Positions 26,116 through 29,929 of a DNA stretch of 29,929 nucleotides are shown here, piece after piece (position 1 is the stretch's first letter; every line of letters begins with the position of its first letter). Made by a program: the position numbers and the translations under genes. Origin of the DNA: a virus. The notes beneath the pieces are model-generated. The model ran no database searches. It was not told where the DNA came from and saw only the letters and a list, made by a program, of their open reading frames with translations. The stretch lies in the IMG/VR virus record IMGVR_UViG_3300025131_000269, positions 1-29,929 of that record. One strand, written 5' to 3'.

Positions 26116-26220
26116 ATGAAAGTTAACGAAAAAGTTATGCTATATATACAAAGTTTTCAAATTGAAAATGAAAAGTCGCCCCACCCAGCGTATCAAATTT
26201 TGAAACCTAAAGGAGTTTAA
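26116..26220 (+). other. Gap with 34-codon in-phase ORF and palindrome
   Basis: The 105 bases between the giant gene and the next gene are entirely open in the same frame: ATG 26116 follows the TAA directly, and TAA 26218-26220 directly precedes ATG 26221. The 34-residue product (MKVNEKVMLYIQSFQIENEK and onwards) matches nothing I know. A palindrome TTTTCAA-A-TTGAAAA lies at 26154-26168, and an AGGAG for the next gene lies near the end. It may be a small gene, a leftover of an ancestral fusion, or a regulatory spacer. Confidence 0.35.
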
Positions 26221-28836
26221 ATGGGATTATGTAATCCAACCAATAAGGATAAAGAAGGACGTATGGACGCTATGAGCGAAATGTATGACTATTGGATTGG
26301 TAAGAAGAATATAGTGGATAGATTTGGTGGAAGGAAAGATTATGATGCCAAATCTTCTGTCGATAATCTTAAATGGCTTATAGAACAGCGTTTAGAAAAG
26401 CCTTGGGATGCTGATAGCCCTCTAACTGAAGGAGATTATAGGCGTATTAAGGTAGAAATTGATTCTTTTGACAATGCTTTAGGTGGAAAATTCAGCAATT
26501 TAGCCTTTATAGTACCTGAAGGTATATCTAAGCAGGATCCTACTTCAAGGAAATTCTACCTACAATTAAATGATATTCTTAATTATGAACGTGTTCAGAT
26601 TAACAAAGTTCTCACATCTAATGGCTTTATTGCTAATCATATGCTTGATGCGTATATATCTATACATGGTGGTAAGAAAGATTTAGCTACTAAAGAGCTT
26701 AGGGAGCTGAGAAAAGAAATGGCTGATGCAGATCCCAATGAGCATGTACAAGCTGAGTTTGTTGGTAAAATAGAAAGTTTTGTTGCTAGTGATAAAGGAC
26801 AAACTATCAGAGAGTTTATTGAACTTACTCAGATGGATAACGATACTTTCAAGGAAGCACGTAAGCCTAGTTATAGAAATGAAGCTGGAGATCTAACAAG
26901 TTATAATTCTCATGTATATAAAGCTGTAGAGAAAGCAAGGGCTAATTTAGGTGATATGAGTAAGGTTTTTACTAATGGTCTTAGAGGATTACAACAAATT
27001 ATTGCATTAAAGTACACAAATGGTACAGATATTAAGCAAGCAAGAGCTGGTAGTAATGAAGCAAGAAGGATGATTGATATTATTGAAGATTCTATTGTAG
27101 ATATAACAGCTGGTAACGAAAGAGGTGGTTATTTTCCACAGGTACAGTTTGAAACTATAATGCAGATCAAGGAAAATTTATCTAAAGCTATGAATGCTAA
27201 TACTCTTAGCAGGGATTATGCTTTTGCTGACGTGGTAGATAATGTTATTGCTAAGATTGATATTAATAAAATACCAGCACATGCTCAAAGAACTAATCCA
27301 TTATTAGACAAGTATTGGGAGAAAGATCCTCTCTTTGTTCTAAAAGAATATGGAGATCAAGCAGCTCAATTTAATAAGATGATAAGGACTCAGATTACAT
27401 ATCTAGATGCTTTAAAACATCTTCCCAAGTCTGATGTAGAATTTCAGAATGGATTAAGGAGATTTATTGATGAGGAATACACAGTTTTCACACAGGGTGC
27501 TTCTGGACGTCCTGATTGGGCAAATGGAGCAGTCACTGTTCTTAACTCTTTGGCTACAGCAAGAACGATGGGACTTAATATCACAGGAGCTGTTAAGAAT
27601 GCAGCTAGTGCAGTCCATTTTTATAGCAGAGTAGGTATAGGGGCTTTAAATGCTACTCGTAAAGCTATGTCTCATGATAGAGAGTTTCAAGAAATAATAA
27701 AGAGAGCTGAAGAAGAAGCTGGATTCTTATTCACAGATGTGGCAAAGGAGCTATATACTGAAGGGCTTATTACTAAGAAAGATTTACAATCTGGTAAGGT
27801 AGACTTTGATCCTCTTACTGGTAAGATTGTTATAGATGGCACTCCAGTTAGGGATGCTTTAAAGAAAGGAATGAATTGGACATTAGATAAGGGTCTGTTT
27901 TTCCATAGACTTACAGAAAATAGTCAGCGTAAGTGGATGTTTAGAACTGCATTCCACAGAAAGTATACCAAACTTGTAAATGATGGCTATCCTCCAGATA
28001 AAGCAAAATCATTCTCTCAAGCATATGCTTTAAAGATGGTTAATAGCTGGGCATACGAATATGCAGCTCATGCTAAATCAAAGATTGTACGTGGTGAGTG
28101 GAGAACTATTGAAGAAATTCAAGATGGAAAGATAATGAAAAAAGGTTCAGGTGTTGCTGGTGCGGGATCTGAAGTAGCTTTCCACTTACTACATTATCCT
28201 ATGTCTTTATTTGAAACACATTATGATGCTTTAAAGGGTATACATAAATCCATACTTGCAAAACAGGGATTAGAATCAGAAGAAATACAGTATGCCATGA
28301 GATATGCAGGTGTATCACTTGGAGTAGCTTTAGCATCAGCCTTAACTAATACAGACTTTACTAATATTATTGAAAATGAAAGTATAGAGCGTGTACAGCG
28401 TGTTATGGATGATCTTACTCAATTTGATAACCCAGATAAAGGTACATTTGGACTTATGTCTGAGTTTACTGGCCCTACTCTCGGAACATTAAAGCATTTA
28501 GCCGTAGCTAATGAGATTATAGATATAGATCACAGTGATTTAAATAAGATTTTGTTTGGAAATGTAGACTTTGCAGACGATAGTGATAAACTATCTACTA
28601 TGTATGCTGCCTATCAATGGTCTACTGCATGGGGTGTAACTAAGAATAAGCTTTATCCCTCTCTCAAAGCTGGTAGAGGTAGAGATCTTATTACTCATTG
28701 GTTAAAACTTTATCCTAATCAATATACTAAAGCTGCAAATCAATTTATCTTTCAAAGAACTCCTAAGAAACAGAAAAGGAAGAAACAAACTAATGTTGAT
28801 AGAGCATTAGCAGTTCTTGAAAGTATGCGTAGGTAA
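26221..28836 (+). CDS. Large internal/ejection-type virion protein
   Basis: 871 residues with AAAGGAG before ATG 26221. Mostly helical and charged; hydrophobic helices lie at about residues 435-480 (VLNSLATARTMGLNITGAVK and following) and 691-711 (YAMRYAGVSLGVALASALTN). The C-terminus is very basic (RTPKKQKRKKQTN, near the end), suited to nucleic-acid contact. It lacks recognised catalytic motifs. It follows the giant protein in the same frame, and is the last gene before the terminator. Likely an internal protein that crosses the envelope with the giant protein. Whether it is a polymerase partner is speculation. Confidence 0.55.
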   Translation: MGLCNPTNKDKEGRMDAMSEMYDYWIGKKNIVDRFGGRKDYDAKSSVDNLKWLIEQRLEKPWDADSPLTEGDYRRIKVEIDSFDNALGGKFSNLAFIVPEGISKQDPTSRKFYLQLNDILNYERVQINKVLTSNGFIANHMLDAYISIHGGKKDLATKELRELRKEMADADPNEHVQAEFVGKIESFVASDKGQTIREFIELTQMDNDTFKEARKPSYRNEAGDLTSYNSHVYKAVEKARANLGDMSKVFTNGLRGLQQIIALKYTNGTDIKQARAGSNEARRMIDIIEDSIVDITAGNERGGYFPQVQFETIMQIKENLSKAMNANTLSRDYAFADVVDNVIAKIDINKIPAHAQRTNPLLDKYWEKDPLFVLKEYGDQAAQFNKMIRTQITYLDALKHLPKSDVEFQNGLRRFIDEEYTVFTQGASGRPDWANGAVTVLNSLATARTMGLNITGAVKNAASAVHFYSRVGIGALNATRKAMSHDREFQEIIKRAEEEAGFLFTDVAKELYTEGLITKKDLQSGKVDFDPLTGKIVIDGTPVRDALKKGMNWTLDKGLFFHRLTENSQRKWMFRTAFHRKYTKLVNDGYPPDKAKSFSQAYALKMVNSWAYEYAAHAKSKIVRGEWRTIEEIQDGKIMKKGSGVAGAGSEVAFHLLHYPMSLFETHYDALKGIHKSILAKQGLESEEIQYAMRYAGVSLGVALASALTNTDFTNIIENESIERVQRVMDDLTQFDNPDKGTFGLMSEFTGPTLGTLKHLAVANEIIDIDHSDLNKILFGNVDFADDSDKLSTMYAAYQWSTAWGVTKNKLYPSLKAGRGRDLITHWLKLYPNQYTKAANQFIFQRTPKKQKRKKQTNVDRALAVLESMRR

Positions 28837-28861
28837 CATGGAGATGTTATGCTACCTACGC
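28827..28861 (+). terminator. Intrinsic terminator overlapping the last late gene
   Basis: GCGTAGGTA (28827-28835) pairs with TACCTACGC (28853-28861). An inner AACAT/ATGTT pairing (28835-28839 with 28844-28848) closes a GGAG loop, and ATGC bulges on the right. A T-rich tract follows (TTCTCCTCTTTTCT). The hairpin includes the stop codon of the upstream gene (TAA 28834-28836) and lies between converging genes, so it is placed to end the long rightward transcript. Confidence 0.7.
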
Positions 28862-28873
28862 TTCTCCTCTTTT

Positions 28874-29053
28874 CTAGCCGTTAAATAAGCTTCGATTACG
28901 ACCTAATCCAAACATTATTTGTAAAGGCCATATTGTAAGGCTTAACTCAGCATCTTCGTTAAAGAAATGTAACTCAATACCAACAGGATATATGTAGATG
29001 TTTAAATAATCTTTATGTAGACTACATCCAACATATTTGTTCCCAAATTCCAT
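28874..29053 (-). CDS. Small protein, function unknown
   Basis: 59 residues on the minus strand, start chosen at the ATG of 29053-29051. It overlaps the TAA of the upstream nuclease gene (TAATGG) and has GGAGG at 29065-29061. A longer frame starting at 29098 would run 46 bases into the nuclease gene and has no such site. The product begins MEFGNKYVGCSLHKDYLNIYIYP and ends IWPLQIMFGLGRNRSLFNG. It has a compact alternating hydrophobic pattern, no membrane span that is certain, and one Cys. I do not recognise it. Confidence 0.6.
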   Translation of the reverse strand: MEFGNKYVGCSLHKDYLNIYIYPVGIELHFFNEDAELSLTIWPLQIMFGLGRNRSLFNG

Positions 29054-29376
29054 TACCTGTCCTCCGGCATTGAACAAATGAATCTTTCTTCTAACCAATC
29101 ATCGAATCTCATAATAATAAGGGTCTCACCTCTATCTTGTTTGCATACAACTGCATCTACATGTTCAGTAGGTACGAGAAATGATGCTAATTTCTTCCTA
29201 CATTTTGCTTGGATTTTAAAATCGTCTCCCATTAGGACATCAACCTCTTCATGCATACCTAAGGCAGCACCATTACTACCCCATGCACGCTTACATCTGT
29301 TGAATCCTGAACTCAGAACTGTATTAACTATTTCTCTCTCAAACCGGTTGCCCTTTGCTTTGCTTGGACTTGGCAT
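29053..29376 (-). CDS. Holliday-junction-resolvase-like PD-(D/E)XK nuclease
   Basis: 107 residues on the minus strand; AGGAG lies upstream of the ATG at 29376. Catalytic layout: KGNRFERE with Glu13, then AWGSNG (31-36), EEVDVLMG with Asp46, and IQAKCRKK where Gln56-x-Lys58 stands for the (D/E)xK element. The sequence ends with VDAVVCKQDRGETLIIM. This is the archaeal-Hjc/VRR-like pattern found in many phage resolvase-like proteins of about 100 residues. Probable role: cutting branched DNA in recombination or before packaging. The start overlaps the upstream helical gene by 38 bases. Confidence 0.75.
   Translation of the reverse strand: MPSPSKAKGNRFEREIVNTVLSSGFNRCKRAWGSNGAALGMHEEVDVLMGDDFKIQAKCRKKLASFLVPTEHVDAVVCKQDRGETLIIMRFDDWLEERFICSMPEDR
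29061..29065 (-). promoter_or_regulatory. Ribosome-binding site deciding a start
   Basis: Minus-strand GGAGG at 29065-29061 lies 7 bases upstream of ATG 29053-29051. It favours the 59-residue product over an upstream ATG at 29098. Confidence 0.7.
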
Positions 29377-29635
29377 TATTTAACTCCTTTCTTATTTTGG
29401 CGGTGAATCGTTTCATTGCAGCATCAGCTTCTTTATTTACATTATTAAATCTTTCTGTACGTAAATCATCTACAGTAAGTGGCTTTACTATTCTGTCATT
29501 TAATTCTGATGCAGTTTCTTTTAATTGAATTTCTAATCGGTCTATGGTATCTAATAATTCATTATTTTGTTTAGTTAAAGTATCAATCTTTTCTAAAGCT
29601 ATTTCAAAGTTGAATTTTAATGAATCACCTTCCAT
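29339..29635 (-). CDS. Coiled-coil protein, unknown
   Basis: 98 residues on the minus strand; its ATG (29635-29633) overlaps the TAA of the upstream gene. Heptad-like hydrophobics from about residue 10 to 46 (EIALEKIDTLTKQNNELLDTI, then IDRLEIQLKETA) and a basic Lys/Gln-rich C-terminus. It shares the small-helical style of its neighbour upstream. No domain recognised; a small nucleic-acid or assembly accessory is possible. Confidence 0.6.
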   Translation of the reverse strand: MEGDSLKFNFEIALEKIDTLTKQNNELLDTIDRLEIQLKETASELNDRIVKPLTVDDLRTERFNNVNKEADAAMKRFTAKIRKELNNAKSKQSKGQPV

Positions 29636-29817
29636 TATAGACCCATTCTTCCTGTAACTTTATTCACTTGTAATCTCATTGATTCCAAGCTAAGTTCAAG
29701 TTCATTTACCCTGTTAGTTAGCTTTACTAGTTCATTCCCAATAAAATCAGTATCAGATTTCTTAGTTTTTTTAGGATATGGTGTCTTAATTTCCATTACT
29801 TCTGCTTTTTTAGCCAT
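29635..29817 (-). CDS. Small coiled-coil protein, unknown
   Basis: 60 residues on the minus strand, AAAGGACAG upstream of ATG 29817. A basic Lys/Pro start (MAKKAEVMEIKTPYPKKTKK) and a C-terminal helix with leucine heptads (IGNELVKLTNRVNELELSLE). It overlaps both neighbours (TAATG with the downstream gene; 22 bases with the upstream frame), consistent with a translationally coupled leftward operon. Confidence 0.6.
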   Translation of the reverse strand: MAKKAEVMEIKTPYPKKTKKSDTDFIGNELVKLTNRVNELELSLESMRLQVNKVTGRMGL

Positions 29818-29929
29818 CGCTCTGTCCTTTCATTTATGATATCTTTTAGTTTCTTACGTTTTCCGTGCTCTCTTATAGCACATTTCTTGCAAATCCTTTG
29901 TTCTTTATAAGGATGTTCTGGTGGAATAG
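29796..29929 (-). CDS. Partial ORF with CxxC motif, cut by the window edge
   Basis: An open minus-strand frame enters from the right edge and stops at TAA 29798-29796. The visible 43 residues include PPEHPYKEQRICKKCAIREHG, then basic KRKKLKDIINERTERWLKKQK. The CKKC pair with a downstream His suggests half of a zinc-binding site. The real start lies beyond the window. It overlaps the next gene by 22 bases. Probably a small zinc-ribbon-like protein; identity unknown. Confidence 0.55.
   Translation of the reverse strand, partial: IPPEHPYKEQRICKKCAIREHGKRKKLKDIINERTERWLKKQK

Noticed and set aside
26123-26150. Sigma-70 promoter TTAACG...TATACA in the spacer before 26221
   Set aside because: Both boxes match consensus poorly, and a promoter is not needed in a continuous late operon.
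28874-29098. 74-residue version of the last leftward gene, starting at 29098
   Set aside because: It overlaps the nuclease gene by 46 bases. The internal ATG at 29053 has GGAGG at good spacing and a TAATG junction like its neighbours.
29078-29383. Rightward 101-residue frame across the nuclease gene
   Set aside because: It is antisense to a gene with recognisable catalytic residues and is Ser/Leu-rich in a mirror-like way; treated as a shadow.
1-29929. CRISPR arrays, tRNA genes, insertion sequences, integrase/attachment sites
   Set aside because: On reading through I saw no regularly spaced repeats, no tRNA-like cloverleaf with a CCA-type end, no transposase or integrase motifs and no terminal inverted repeats. 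A program search (tRNAscan-SE, CRISPR finder) would be the decisive test.

Overview
This window looks like most of the virion-structural (late) half of a tailed-phage genome. It is A+T-rich, tightly packed, and almost entirely on one strand. From position 148 to 28836 nearly every gene is on the + strand, with stop/start overlaps (TAATG, TAGTG) or gaps of a few tens of bases. There are no ribosomal, metabolic or tRNA genes. Short-tailed (podovirus-like) architecture is inferred from a nozzle-like protein, a series of internal/ejection-type proteins and the absence of any tape-measure, sheath or tail-tube gene. Several protein styles (VGIG...LEV fibre repeats with an S74 end, 'GVPPLAVRNDVLADL' repeats, a 'FHGGLNSNSD' nozzle start) recall uncultured marine phages; this is recalled similarity, not a database result.

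Layout. 1-147: end of whatever lies upstream, then a GC-rich hairpin. 148-5786: virion proteins, including a coiled-coil protein, a fibre ending in an S74 intramolecular-chaperone domain, and a head-tail adaptor-like protein split into two overlapping reading frames. 5790-9439: more tail/fibre proteins, with a class I methyltransferase resembling guanidinoacetate methyltransferase and a probable beta-sandwich appendage protein. 9439-10948: a putative lysis cassette of small membrane and basic proteins around a calcineurin-like metallophosphoesterase, with no recognisable endolysin. 10948-11088: a 46-residue ORF carrying an 11-bp inverted repeat. 11081-13569: nozzle-like protein and a small partner. 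13608-28836: internal virion proteins, including a giant protein of 2978 residues. A hairpin terminator at 28827-28861 ends this unit. 28874-29929: leftward genes, including a PD-(D/E)XK Holliday-junction-resolvase-like nuclease.

Most interesting point. The giant protein (17179-26115) carries the signature D-x-D-G-D-x4-H-x2-L at residues 2149-2161. This has the same spacing as the catalytic NADFDGDQM...H..L motif of multisubunit RNA polymerase beta'. About 400 residues upstream there is a lysine-bearing segment (K1723, K1750, with HMPDGVDILLG between them) resembling the first double-psi beta-barrel of beta. Together with its position among the ejection proteins, this suggests a virion-packaged two-barrel RNA polymerase, in the manner of crAss-like phage gp66 and functionally analogous to N4 vRNAP. 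The genome would then deliver its own transcriptase with the DNA. This is inferred from motifs and needs structural comparison.
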